DNA from: Xanthostigma xanthostigma
Lineage: Eukaryota; Arthropoda; Insecta; Raphidioptera; Raphidiidae
Assembly (NCBI GenBank): GCA_963575645.1
Contig: OY754468.1
Span: 4,340,001-4,404,000 of the forward strand
DNA length: 64,000 bases
Reading direction: 5' to 3'
Within the stretch, counting starts at the first letter, position 1. Each line of letters opens with the position of its first letter. The notes under the pieces are model-generated. The model did no database searches. It had not been told where the DNA came from and was given only the letters and a program-made list of their open reading frames with translations. Below are positions 46,371 through 58,625 of the stretch, piece by piece. A program made the position numbers and the translations under genes.

Positions 46371-46789
46371 ATTGTTATTATTATTTAGTCCGAGTTTTGT
46401 AGCATTCGCTGATTTGAATTTCGAGAATTCTAGCTTCGTCAGCGGTTAATTTTAGTTTGTAGTACGCTGCGGTTTAATATTAATGAAGTAATCAAGACGT
46501 GGGTATGACAGGCATTTAGTTTTGCTACTAATTGGACATTTGAGATAAAAGAAGAGGCCAGCTCGAATGAATGATTAAGTTTGATTAGAAAAGTACCAGT
46601 CGCGAATAATAATGCCAGTTCGTGATACGTTAGCTGCTGAATTAGTTATTAACGGTTCGTCCGACGTCCAGTGTCCACATTTAACACATACGTCGTAGGT
46701 TCGATGTATGTGTGGGTGTATTTAAGGTAACATGTAATAGTTTGATTGCCTACGAGTAGGGACTGATAAACGCAGCCAATCAAACGTGA

Positions 46790-47300
46790 GTGATTTGTCA
46801 CCTGTTCTTCTTGGCAACGAGTTGGGCCGTCCCACCTGCTCGAATAGAAACGGCGCGCTGTTGATTATTGCGCAATCGCCGGTTCGCGGACCGCCTTTCG
46901 CGAACCGAGATAAATTCCGCGGCATTCCAAGCATCAGCAACAACACAGTCTAATCTCAGCAACGGACGCCATCGGAACAGAGAACGCGCGCCGCGATCGC
47001 CAGTTCTACTGTTTTCTTGTACTGCCGGCGATGTGTCGCTGTTTCCTTGCTTAGCGCGCCATACACGCGCGCACCGTCCGAACTAGCGGCAGAGGAACTG
47101 AACTATTCTTGTACATAGAGTGGCGGGATCTCGCGGTATAGTTTGCCGCACACATAATATAGCAAGACGAACCGCCGAACGGACGGGCAACAGCGACAGT
47201 CATTGCACTGTTGTACTCCGAAACGAGCCGAAGCACAGTTCGCTGCCTGCCAGCGGTCTGCCTTGCGTACATAACCTCTCTTTTACTTCAGTCACGTAGA
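46790..47300. promoter_or_regulatory. CpG-rich block, possible promoter or first exon
   Basis: The most GC-rich unique stretch of the window, dense in CpG (GGCGCGC, CGCGCGCCGCGATCGCC, ACACGCGCGCACCG). No TE termini found around it. Open frames on both strands are short and mutually overlapping, as expected of GC-rich DNA. Could be the 5' end of a host gene whose coding exons lie outside, or an unrecognised LTR. Confidence 0.3.
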
Positions 47301-48924
47301 GACGCTTTGATAGGGTTGACGTTATTTTGTTGCCTTTTTGATTCACGCTTAACACAATACAATTTAGCTGGTGCAAGTAGATTTCCGCGTCGTTAGCCGT
47401 CATCGTCCGGCACTTCTTGAAAGTGTAAGGTTTTACAACTTGACACACCTAAATATACCAGTGATAATTGTGTTAAATAAGCCGTTTAATTGGATATGTG
47501 AAAAAAAAGCAAAAACACTCATCCACATAAAGAAAACTCTGCAGCGTTGCTTAGACAAAATAAATAAAATTATATTATTTAATTCCACTGATCAAAACAG
47601 TTTGATTGCGGTAGTTTTTTTATTTAACTTAAAAGAGTGTTTCTTCTTCTCTCTCGATTTCTTGAAGAGAGACCACTGAACCTTCTCAGACTAGCTTTCA
47701 AGGAGAACCAGTTCTTTTCTGGTTTATATACTTTATATATATGTATATATTTTTACAAAAATATTATATACACGCCGAACTCACTGTGTTAAAAATCATA
47801 CTTGGACAAAATACAAACATATAATAAAAAGATTTGTGCTGACAAACTTTTGTTGTTCGACTTTTGTAGTATAATAGGTAAGACACAGCCAGTCACCAGG
47901 GGATGATGTTTTATATCCCTGTAAGTTCTTTTGACAGTATTGCCGATTATCAACATAAGGCTGCAATAATTTTTTGAAAATTTTACCTGATTCCATCCCT
48001 TATGTTACATGAAGTTTACAAAAACACATTTCTTTTACAAGTGTCAAAACTGATAAACAAATCTTTAATCAAACTGAAATAATTTGACAGCTAAAGCACT
48101 ATTTTTCTTGCAGTTTTTTTTTATTTCAAGTGTCATTAAACTATAGAGGCTAGTGTCATTTAATTAAACAGTGTAGTGTCTGTAAATTAATTAATTTCTG
48201 TAAATGTTCGTATTCAATTGAAACTAGAGAGGATCGTCACATTCTAACAGCACGTTTGGATCTGCTTGCAGCATCTGTAGCATTAGGTAAGTTTACATCT
48301 GTTGTATGAATGTGACTGGAATACGAACCTCGTGTTCGTATAATTGGCACAGATGTTCCATGCCGCTGGATGTTGTTACCATTTCTCTTGTAGATTTTCT
48401 GCGCAGATGCTGTTTTCACTATTGAAAGCCACGTGTCAGTTAGAATTTCATTACTGACAAAAATGCACAACTGATTCTTTTATTCCCGAAACTTGACAGT
48501 AGGTACTCGATTTCAACTTTGAATGAAGATTTATGTTAAAAGTACTTTTTTGCACGACATCCTATAAAATAGTTGCTTTTCATGCCTGTATATTGGTAGT
48601 AAAACTACTCTATTTATCACAAGTTCTTTAAGTAAAACAAAAGAAATGCGAAACTTAGTCGTAGGTCTACCATTTTCAGAGTATGAAAAAACTCAGCCTA
48701 CAATTGGAAGTGAACTGTCAATTTTTTTTTAAATTATGCGAAAATCAGCTATTTTATAGGGCATGTCACTGTTCAAACTCGCTGTCGCTCTTTTTTAACA
48801 TAATGCCACATTCGCTAGAAACATAACCTATTATTAACTTTGAATTTTATCATGTTTTATATGGTAAAATGAATGTAAAAAAAATCGGGTAACTAATGTA
48901 AAATAGAAAGCACGCACACAATAG
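47301..48924. other. no gene recognised; two weak minus-strand frames
   Basis: Minus-strand frames at 47796-47996 (MESGKIFKKLLQPYVD...) and 48237-48470 (ending SRSKRAVRM and stop) look slightly protein-like, but I recognise no family and see no linking splice sites. Confidence 0.35.
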
Positions 48925-49348
48925 TATGTATTACACCACAAGGGCCGAAAGTATTATATTCTGCACGCTATGATGCCCTCGGCTTTGCCTCAGGCATCAT
49001 GGCGTGAAGGGAAAGGTATCACACTTTCGGCCAGTGCGGTGTATACTATTTTTCTTCATACCTCGGTAGAAAGCACGCTTATTACTAAGTAATTAATTAC
49101 ATAAAAACACAGATAAATTCCAAGCAAGAAGCTTTGAGATTATGCATAAAAACACGAATGACAGCTGTTCGCGACTATAAGCTAAAATGTAATAGGGTTG
49201 CTATGGAAATGAAATCAGTTGATTGGCTGTTTTTGCTTTACTAAGGCCCAAACGTACAAACTTCCCGCATGGGTGCATGTAAATGTTACAGTTTCTGCCT
49301 TAAAATTGATGCCGAAAGTATGCACTTTCGATCGAGGTATGTAGAAAA
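48925..49348. mobile_element. composite MITE with CATACCTCG ends
   Basis: TTTCTTCATACCTCGGTAGA and the mirrored TTTCGATCGAGGTATG bound 49053-49348. Immediately left is a second inverted-repeat unit (ACCACAAGGGCCGAAAG / CTTTCGGCCAGTGCGGTGT). The same pair occurs inverted at 58267-58625. Confidence 0.65.
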
Positions 49349-50171
49349 ATATATGCGTGCCCTACGTATTGGAGGGAACGGTTGAGAGTTGAAAATAACG
49401 TTACCGAACTTTAAAAACAATTAAATTTAATGAATAAAGTACCTAAATGTCACAAATCAAGGCGAAATTGTTGATAATGAAGCATTTTTTCTTCTGAGAA
49501 AAAATCACTGCAAAACAAATAATATGCTGTGCAGTTAATGCCAATAATTCAATATCTGATCATTTTACCTTGGCCTATACGCGTAACTAATTTATAAAAC
49601 AAAGGTTTAAATATTGATCGCTTTATTCGCACGCTGAGATATAAAATTACATTTTGAGACGATATCGTGTACTTTTATACATAATATTTTACGGTTCTGT
49701 GTCAATTTATCACACGACAACTCATATATCCGTCAATTCACCGCAGTGACAATTAATCGCTACGGCAGTTTATGGCAAGATAACTTATCGCAACGAGAAT
49801 TTCTCGCAACAGGAATTTATCACAAAATCACTATTGTTGATATTCATAACGGGTCCTGTACGATAACTCGATGTGCCCAAATTTTGACTTTTTGACGTGA
49901 TAACGTCTTATAAATTGATGAATCACCAATCTTATAAATTGATAAAACACCGGCTGCATGTACGAAAAAGTGTAACGTTCCTAACGGTCGTAACGTTCCT
50001 AACGCGTAACGTTCCGCCTGACCCTGTGCGTGATTTTTGCTAATTTCTCGCTCAATTTAAATCAGATCGGTTTGAAACCAGTCTTAAACGAAAGAGGAGA
50101 ACATTTTACATAGATTTCGTATAACAGAATTTGCCTAAACAGTTTTTTTATACAAATTTATATAGAAAAAA

Positions 50172-51383
50172 TATAGTTTAAAAAAAACTAAAAAACACGC
50201 TTTATATCGGACTAAAAAGTAAAAAATAATTGTTTTAAAATAAGCTTAAAAAGCGTTGGGCGCTCGATGTACGAAAATGTGGAACAAAGCGCCCCACGCT
50301 TTTTAAGCTTATTTTAAAACAATTATTTTTTACTTTTTAGTCCGATATAAAGCGTGTTTTTTAGTTTTTTTTAAACTATATTTTATTTTTCACTTTTTAG
50401 TTTGAGGATCTATAAAAGAATTTATTAATCCTGGGGGTCCTAATAAGGATAATGGGAAACTGTTATCAAATTATTGCATTGTCATCGGTCCTTGATACGT
50501 ATGCAAAGTTTCAAATTAATCAGACTTCGGGAAATTGGTGAAAATTATGCTCAAAGATTCCGTTACGGACATACATACATAGTTACAACCCAAACTAATA
50601 TAAAGCGTTTAAAAAAGCAACGAAGGAAATGGGACCCAGAGTCGATGCAAAAGCATATAATGATAAATTGAATAAAGAATAAGCTTAAAAAGCGTTGGGC
50701 GCTTTGTTCCACATTTTCGTACATCGAGCGCCCAACGCTTTTTAAGCTTATTTTAAAACAATTATTTTTTACTTTTTAGTCCGATATAAAGCGTGTTTTT
50801 TAGTTTTTTTTAAACTATATTTTATTTTTCACTTTTTAGTTTGAGGATCTATAAAAGAATTTATTAATCCTGGGGGTCCTAATAAGGATAATGGGAAACT
50901 GTTATCAAATTATTGCATTGTCATCGGTCCTTGATACGTATGCAAAGTTTCAAATTAATCAGACTTCGGGAAATTGGTGAAAATAAAGCGTTTACTACAG
51001 AGGATCTATAAAAGAATTTATTAATCCTGGGGGTCCTAATAAGGATAATGGGAAACTGTTATCAAATTATTGCATTGTCATCGGTCCTTGATACGTATGC
51101 AAAGTTTCAAATTAATCAGACTTCGGGAAATTGGTGAAAATAAAGCGTTTACTACAGAGGATCTATAAAAGAATTTATTAATCCTGGGGGTCCTAATAAG
51201 GATAATGGGAAACTGTTATCAAATTATTGCATTGTCATCGGTCCTTGATACGTATGCAAAGTTTCAAATTAATCAGACTTCGGGAAATTGGTGAAAATTA
51301 TGCTCAAAGATTCCGTTACGGACATACATACATAGTTAGTTACATACATACATAGTTACAACCCAAACTAATATAAAGCGTTT
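50172..51383 (+). mobile_element. foldback F1 element with tandem repeats, compound copy
   Basis: Starts TATAGTTTAAAAAAAACTAA...ACACGCTTTATAT, ends CTAATATAAAGCGTTT. Contains one complete hairpin (50172-50400), one repeat unit to about 50600, a roughly 66-bp foreign stretch, a second hairpin with truncated left arm and inverted loop (about 50680-50840), then 157-bp units at 50843, 51000 and 51157. AAAAA flanks both sides. Confidence 0.8.
50600..50680 (+). pseudogene. short psq-type HTH-like coding scrap
   Basis: Plus frame reads KRLKKQRRKWDPESMQKHI then stop. RRKWDPESMQK resembles the start of psq-type helix-turn-helix domains found in pogo/CENP-B-like proteins. Only about 15 residues, so this is suggestive at best. 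It lies between the two halves of the compound F1 element. Confidence 0.3.
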
Positions 51384-51849
51384 AAAAATAGCTGTATAAA
51401 TGCAATGTTGTCTAATGCATGACGCGACGCGGTCGGTCGTCTTTGTTTGCCGTACATGGAAATTAGAAAATAACGTATGTCTTGTCTTAACATGAAAACG
51501 GCTGCATTTCTAATGTTTAATTCAATTTTCTGACAATAGTATCTTGTGAAATGCAACGCCTTCTAAGTTAAGTATTGGAATAACTAATTATTATTAGAAC
51601 ATAATACTTTGACAGTTGCAAACGTCACTTTTGACATTTCTTATCATTCCGACACCAAGGATAAGCGGATTGAAACCAAATTTTGGGAGGTTTAGGTTAT
51701 GTATTACGGAATACGTTATCACGTAAAACTATCGTCCGTAAACCGACTTTACAGACAACCAATTTTTTTTTGTCATATAATTAAACGCTAAATTTTCACG
51801 TTTCCAAAAAAAAAAAAACTTATTTCCTCAAAACAATTACTATCTCACT

Positions 51850-51990
51850 TTGTATGACCCCGTATTTGTTTTTTAAAGAACTCTCCCCAAACGCCCTTCC
51901 CTTTTCACTGCGCAAAAACACGCCATCTCATCGACACGACCTCGTAATTGTTTTTTAAAGAACTCCCCCCAAACTCCCACATAAAATGTA
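51850..51990. repeat. about 80-bp minisatellite, 2 units
   Basis: CACTGCGCAAAAACACGCCA and CGACACGACCTCGTAATTGT units, same family as 4040-4345. Confidence 0.75.
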
Positions 51991-52329
51991 TACGAATATG
52001 CCTTGAACGTTTGATCTATTTTGCATTTTATTAGGAACGCTTTTCTGTAATGCATTAGTGATTTCCATAGCTATCATATCAACAAAACTCATGTATATAT
52101 AGCATTTTAAATGAAATTCACTGTATGCAATGAGTTGTACATCTGGAGAGCGAGATTACTACTGGGCATTCAAATTTGCTTGTAAGAGAAGGAATGAATT
52201 GACTGACGTCTCTCTCTCTTTCTCTCTGACGTTGAAAATTAAAACGCATAACCAAATTATTTTGAAATATTTCATTAAACAACAGAATAGTCTGAAATAT
52301 TAATTTTGAATCAACTTAAATGGTATACA

Positions 52330-53009
52330 TACTGGCATACTGCTGGCCAAATTATATAAATACAGAATTAGAGACATATTCCTAAAATGGTTTAGAAGCT
52401 ATTTATAAAAAAGATCACAATTTGCAGAGGCAACTGGATATAGATCTAAAGAATTATTTTTTACTAAAGGTGTACCACAGGGATTCGTTCTTGGTCCACT
52501 GCTATTTGTAATCTACATTAACAACATGCCCCTGTCGAATTCTGTAATGTTTGCTGATGATACGCCCTTATTTAATAAGTTCTAAAAGATCATATGATGT
52601 CTTTGAAATTAGATTCCAGTCTAATAAAATCAAATGATTGTAGTATTTCCCAAGTTTACTAAATTTCTCGGTGTTAAAATCGACCAGAAGTGTAGCTGGC
52701 ATTGTCACATTAGTAATTTATGTATCAAACTGGCATCATTATGCTACATTTTGAGACAGCTTAAATTTTCTGCCCATCTTGATGTTTTGAAAACATCATA
52801 TTTTGCACATTTCCACTCCCTTATATCATATGGAATAATTGCCTAGGGGAATGCAAGTGAATCTATTAGGACTTTTAAACTGAAAAAAAGAGCAATTAGA
52901 TCCATGTTAGATTTGAACTTGAAACATTACAACAAACCCGATTACAACACTAGGAACACATTTTTGTTATCTATTCCTAGAAATAAACACACGATTTATG
53001 AAAAAGGAA
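52330..53009 (+). pseudogene. LINE RT fragment, part 1 (interrupted)
   Basis: Plus strand includes GVPQGFVLGPLLFVIYINNM and VMFADDT, then FLGVKIDQKCSWHCHI and RNKHTIYEKGI. Several stops and frameshifts. Continues at 54536 after the Helitron. Confidence 0.8.
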
Positions 53010-53023
53010 TCTATACTAATATA

Positions 53024-53943
53024 ACGGGTGATTTTTTAAGAGGTATAGGATTTGATTTTCAAAAAAAACACAAAAAATTTGAAAAAATTGATGAAATCTT
53101 TATTGGAATCGATAGAACGATCAATATAATTTAATGTTTGAAGATGATTTCATGCAAATGTTGGCCGCGGCTCCGCTGTAGATGGCCCATGCGCAAGGTC
53201 CAATTTTGGCATACTCTCTCCAACATATCGGCCGATATTTCACGAATAAACGCTTCAATATTGGCTTCCAGTGCGTCAATCGTTGCTGGTTTATCCCTGA
53301 AGACATGAGCCTTAACATGGCCCCACAAGAAATAGTCCAAAGGCGTTAAATCACACGATCTAGGCGGTCAATTGACGGGCCCCAAACGTGAGATAAACTG
53401 TTCACCAAAGGCGGCTCTCAATTTGGCCATTGTTTCGCGCGCCGTGTGGCATGTGGCACCGTCTTGTTGAAACCACATGTCAGGCATGTCCAATTCTTCC
53501 ATTTTGGGCAAAAAAAAATCGTCAATCATCACACGGTAGCGCTCGCCATTCACAGTAACGTTCCGGCCATCGTCGCCTCTGAAGAAGTACGACCCGATGA
53601 TGCCACCGGCCCATAATCCTCACTCTACGTATGCGTGTTAGTGGCTTAATATCCAAAGTGTAAACTGGGTTCGAAATTTAGTCACAAGCTTCCGAATAGC
53701 TCTCCCTCAGTAGGCCGATCAAACTGCCCATAAATTGGAAGAAGTGCGCGATGCACTCTCTTAACCGAGCATGAATTTTGATAGTAAAATTCAATAATTT
53801 GCAAGCGTTGTTCGTTCGTAAGTCGATTCATGATTAAATTATAGACCAAACTGAACAAGTTTGACAATGACACAAGACACGATTCACGCGTGATCTGTCA
53901 AAAACAGTGTTGCCAAAAAGATACCAGCAAAAAAATCACTCGT
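53024..53943 (-). mobile_element. Tc1/mariner remnant inserted in the Helitron
   Basis: Inverted ends ACGGGTGATTTTTT and AAAAAAATCACTCGT, TA duplicated. Minus-strand order: HTH start (53873-53682, MNRLTNEQRLQIIEFYYQN), catalytic segment with WFQQDGATCHTA (53553-53368), C-terminus with MDYFLWGHVKA to IIFKH (53340-53131). Much of the region between HTH and catalytic segment is deleted and frames are broken. Confidence 0.9.
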
Positions 53944-54192
53944 TATAAAGCTGAAGAGTTTGTTTGTTTGTTTGTTTGAACGCGCTAATCTCAGGAACTA
54001 CTGGTTTAAATTGAAAAAAAAAATATTGTTGGATAGCCCATTTATCGAGGAAGCCTATAGGCTATATAATATTACGATACGACCATTAGGAGCGGAGCTT
54101 TAATGAAAAATGTTGCAAAATGTATCTCAAAAATAAGCTTTTATTCATGTGAAATGCATTAACTAGATATACTCATATTAGCGTTGTGAGAA

Positions 54193-54272
54193 CACAACCT
54201 CAGGTGCCTCAATCGGTAGAGCATGCGACTGTCAATATCAGGGTCGTAGGTTCGAGCCCCACCTTGGGCGAA
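54193..54272 (+). repeat. tRNA-like segment in Helitron (anticodon changed)
   Basis: CAATCGGTAGAGCATGCGAC, then loop CTGTCAA where the others have CTCTTAA, and a perfect B box GGTTCGAGCCCC with CTTGGGCG. Closest to tRNA-Lys in the 3' half. Confidence 0.6.
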
Positions 54273-54535
54273 CATATTTTTATTTTTTTTTTATTTTATA
54301 CATTGCTTTCTTCTGAGGCTTACATTTAAATTTATTTTAATTTTATTTAATTAGGTAATTTAAAAAAAATTAAATACTGCTTTTTATCGACAAAAACTTT
54401 TGAACGGTAACTCCGATATATATGAAATTTGGACACAACATTCATCTCGGTAAACTAAGATGAATGTGTGTACTCATGTTCCTCCCTTCCCCATTCCTTC
54501 TTTTACACCCGGGTAAAACCGGATGGGACCGCTAG

Positions 54536-54700
54536 TACAATATATGGGGATAAAAGTATTCAAAAAACTGCCAAGCAATTTTAAAAATATGCAGTTGAGA
54601 AGTTTTAAAAATAAAACGAAACTATTCAGTCACTTGTCCCTGTCTCGAACTTGGTTCTAGCAGACCAAACTATCAGTTTTCTATCCAGGTCCATGACTAT
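54536..54700 (+). pseudogene. LINE RT fragment, part 2 (C-terminal tail)
   Basis: Reads QYMGIKVFKKLPSNFKNM in the frame that follows EKGI at 53009, so it is the same LINE copy resumed after the Helitron. Confidence 0.8.
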
Positions 54701-55277
54701 AATATGTACTATATTTTCTGAAAGTTTAATCCTCTATACAATCGGAATAATTTTTGACGGTCGCTGCTCCTACGATTAGAAGATAACTTTTCATAATAGA
54801 TTTTTCTGTTGGTGAATTACTCAATGCGTAGCAAATCTGTTGTCAGTAATTGATATTCTATAAGTATATGCTGTGATTGGTTGCAATTCATCCATCGTTA
54901 ATATTATATTATGTACAGTTAGATTGGAAGATGATTCTGTTGTAGAATAATGTATGTATTTAATATCACTGATTGTCAGGAATTAATATATCGTTGCAAA
55001 CGAATTACTGTAATGATAAATGGCGTTTGTACGTGAGACCCGTACAAGAATGTATACAGTATGTAAACGCGTATAGGGAAATGAGCATTGGGAAAAAATA
55101 CTTGGATCAGAGTTAGCCATGACTGCACTAATTGTTATTTCTATTGAATTATCGTGGTAATCTTGAGGATTTCTATTTTATTTTGATTTATTTTTATTTT
55201 ACTTGGCTTTTTTAATAATAAAAAGCTCTTATAAATCATTATTTTAATTTTTTTGTACAAAAATAAAACAAAAAAAA
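54701..55277. other. no gene recognised
   Basis: AT-rich, no structure I can support. Confidence 0.45.
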
Positions 55278-56443
55278 TATAGTTTAAAAAAAACTAAAAA
55301 ACACGCTTTATATCGGACTAAAAAGTAAAAAATAATTGTTTTAAAATAAGCTTAAAAAGCGTTGGGCGCTCGATGTACGAAAATGTGGAACAAAGCGCCC
55401 AACGCTTTTTAAGCTTATTTTAAAACAATTATTTTTTACTTTTTAGTCCGATATAAAGCGTGTTTTTTAGTTTTTTTTAAACTATATTTTATTTTTCACT
55501 TTTTAGTTTGAGGATCTATAAAAGAATTTATTAATCCTGGGGGTCCTAATAAGGATAATGGGAAACTGTTATCAAATTATTGCATTGTCATCGGTCCTTG
55601 ATACGTATGCAAAGTTTCAAATTAATCAGACTTCAGGAAATTGGTGAAAATAAAGCGTTTACTACAGAGGATCTATAAAAGAATTTATTAATCCTGGGGG
55701 TCCTAATAAGGATAATGGGAAACTGTTATCAAATTATTGCATTGTCATCGGTCCTTGATACGTATGCAAAGTTTCAAATTAATCAGACTTCGGGAAAAGA
55801 ATTTATTAATCCTGGGGGTCCTAATAAGGATAATGGGAAACTGTTATCAAATTATTGCATTGTCATCGGTCCTTGATACGTATGCAAAGTTTCAAATTAA
55901 TCAGACTTCGGGAAATTGGTGAAAATAAAGCGTTTACTACAGAGGATCTATAAAAGAATTTATTAATCCTGGGGGTCCTAATAAGGATAATGGGAAACTG
56001 TTATCAAATTATTGCATTGTCATCGGTCCTTGATACGTATGCAAAGTTTCAAATTAATCAGACTTCGGGAAAAGAATTTATTAATCCTGGGGGTCCTAAT
56101 AAGGATAATGGGAAACTGTTATCAAATTATTGCATTGTCATCGGTCCTTGATACGTATGCAAAGTTTCAAATTAATCAGACTTCGGGAAATTGGTGAAAA
56201 TAAAGCGTTTACTACAGAGGATCTATAAAAGAATTTATTAATCCTGGGGGTCCTAATAAGGATAATGGGAAACTGTTATCAAATTATTGCATTGTCATCG
56301 GTCCTTGATACGTATGCAAAGTTTCAAATTAATCAGACTTCGGGAAATTGGTGAAAATTATGCTCAAAGATTCCGTTACGGACATACATACATAGTTAGT
56401 TACATACATACATAGTTACAACCCAAGCTAATATAAAGCGTTT
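55278..56443 (+). mobile_element. foldback F1 element with 157-bp and 275-bp tandem repeats
   Basis: Hairpin at 55278-55505 with loop TCGATGTACGAAAATGTGGA, followed by tandem units. Unit starts (GAGGATCTATAAAAG) fall at 55510, 55667, 55942 and 56217. The last two intervals are 275 bp, each a full 157-bp unit plus a 118-bp truncated one. Ends CTAATATAAAGCGTTT. Confidence 0.88.
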
Positions 56444-57629
56444 AAAAACAACTCCGTTTGGAAACATTTCACTCAAAAATTGTCTGACTGGTAAATCAGT
56501 GACCCAATGTCTTTAGGTTCAACACGAATAGGCGGAGATATTTGATCTCGCACCATATTTAAGTATTTTTGGGAATTTAATGTTTCAACTCCCATTAATA
56601 AAAAAAGTCTGATTATGTTGTAACCATTTGAATATTTTCTTCGGTAGTATACACATTCATTTTGCAAAAGAATATTATCTGTCAAATTGAAAAACAAGAT
56701 TTCAAGGCTCACTCTGATCCAGTCATTTTTTCCCAATGTTAATTTCCCTATGTGCACCTTACGTGTTTACCTTTACATACTGTATACCTATAGGTATTGT
56801 AGTACTCACATAATTATGGTAGTGCGTTCAGTACACCTCGAGTATCCTCATATCTGCGGCGAAAGGACAAAATCGCTCAAGCCAAATAAGCCAAGTCATC
56901 TGTAGAGTTGTGGGTTTTCCGGAAAATGTTCTAAGCTACAAAATTAATAAAGCATTGTAAAATTAAACTCTTGTTCACTTGAGGTTACAAGTAAACAAAA
57001 CGAGTATTTTCATCAGCTCTGGATGTGATGCCTTTTTGATAATCTAATTCCCTTTATAACTGCAGCAGTCAGTACAGTGGTGCCATCTTCTGGCCTCTTC
57101 TACTACCTCATTACTTTGTTTATCAAAAAACAAGAAAAATGGGTGATTAATTTTCTGTGCGCTCTTTTATTATGAAATAGGATGAATTGACTTGTTATGA
57201 GTTGCAAGTTAAATAATATGACAAATTTTAACAAAACAGAATCAAACTTCATGTGGATTACGAAATTAGAATTATAACCTATAGTTTTTGTTTAAATTGT
57301 ACAGAAATTGATTAACAAAACAAAATATGGAAAGTTCAATAATGTTTACTAAAAAATTGCTTTTCTGACATTGAAATTTTCCGGAAAAACAGTGGAAAAT
57401 TTTCCTCCTCATATCATTAGTCACCTGACCTGACACTTATGAAAATTTGGTATAAAATAATAAATAAGGGTATGTTTCTGTTTTTTTTTTCAACATCCTG
57501 TACATTTGAATAATTTTTTAATGGGAATTTCATTTTTTATATAAGCAGGAGTTTTTATGTAGAATGCTTTTTTTTCGTTAAACGAACAATATAAAGATTT
57601 TCCTATTGTCAATCCGATCCAGGGACATA
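56444..57629. other. no gene recognised
   Basis: Weak short frames on both strands around 56473-56905; no motif. Confidence 0.45.
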
Positions 57630-58250
57630 GTATTGTAACAAAACTATTCTTGTTCGTGGTAGGAAAATGTTTATTTACAGTAGTAAAATTTTAACAAAAC
57701 AGTTAAACGCACAAATTAAAGTACTTCTCTCTAATGTAACAGAAACAAAACAACAAATTCTAACTAATAAAATAAAAGAATAAGTAATAAAGAATACAAG
57801 TCACTTTCTATCTACACAAAATATTTAGAACACAGTAACACACCAACATTTATTTAGCACACTTTATACAAGAGATTATTTATGTTAAACAAGATTTATG
57901 TAATTGAAATCAATGGTCTATTATACCGCACTCCATACTAGTTATTTACACAGTTCATTTATCTTTTTATCTCAGCAGTTACCCCAGTACTGTTTACAGT
58001 ATTGACTGAATAATTTATGTCACAACTGTTTGTCGATTGTTAACTCGATCAAACACACTGTATATGACTGACTGTGTCACTGAGCTTACGGCCGTATTTA
58101 TATGTGCTGGTTATGCTGCGAGCGAATTCTTGCATGTTCCAGAGAAATCTATCTGTAGTTATTGTTGTGGTTGAGAACACTTGATAGAAAGCAGTGTCGT
58201 TCAAACAGGAAGCGTATAACAGTATAATTCCCCGCCGTCGAATTATTTAT
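57630..58250. repeat. R3 repeat (LTR-like)
   Basis: Starts TGTAACAAAACTATTCTTG and follows the same motif order as 33129. The right end is unclear. Confidence 0.4.
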
Positions 58251-58266
58251 ACGCCGTTAAAGAAGT

Positions 58267-58625
58267 TTTCTTCATACCTCGATCGGAAGTGCATACTTTC
58301 GGCATTAATTGTAAGGCAGAAAGCCTAACATTTACTCCTTGGTGGGATTACACGCACCAATACTGTTTAGATGTCGTTTTCATAGCAACCCTATTGCATT
58401 TTAGCTAATAGTCGCGAACAGCTGTCGTTCGTGTTTTTACGTATAACCTCAAAGCTGCTTGCTTGGAATTTATCTGTGTTTTTATGTAATTAATAAGTTA
58501 TTAATTAATTAATGTATTTAATAAGCGTGCTTACGACTGAGGTATGAAGAAAAATAGTATACACCACACTGGCTGAAAGTGTGATATCAATTTCGGCCCT
58601 TGTGGTATAATATACTATTTACTTA
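58267..58625. mobile_element. composite MITE with CATACCTCG ends, inverted relative to 48925
   Basis: CTTCATACCTCGATCGGAAG and GACTGAGGTATGAAG ends, then the adjoining TATACACCACACTGGC ... CCCTTGTGGTATA unit. Confidence 0.65.

Larger units (their letters stand above)
49889..51770 (-). mobile_element. M1 element (minus), interrupted by foldback F1
   Basis: Left end TTTGACGTGATAACGTCTTA, right end ACTTTACAGACAACCAATTT. Interrupted at 50172-51383, where the uninterrupted copies read TATAGAAAAATAGCTG. The M1 itself sits in the larger repeat with the 80-bp minisatellite. Confidence 0.8.
53010..54535 (+). mobile_element. non-autonomous Helitron carrying a mariner insertion
   Basis: Begins TCTATACTAATA after A, resumes at 53944 with TATAAAGCTGAAGAGT, ends GGGACCGCTAG before T. 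Without the mariner it is about 606 bp. Inserted in a LINE. Confidence 0.88.

Noticed and set aside
46868-47448. Several overlapping frames in the CpG-rich block as genes
   Set aside because: Open on both strands at once with no motif; expected in GC-rich sequence.
53131-53873. Active mariner transposase
   Set aside because: Frames are broken and the part between the DNA-binding and catalytic regions is deleted.
55737-56197. Two identical 61-codon plus-strand frames (MHCHRSLIRM...)
   Set aside because: Repeated because of the 275-bp tandem repeat in the F1 element; no coding features.
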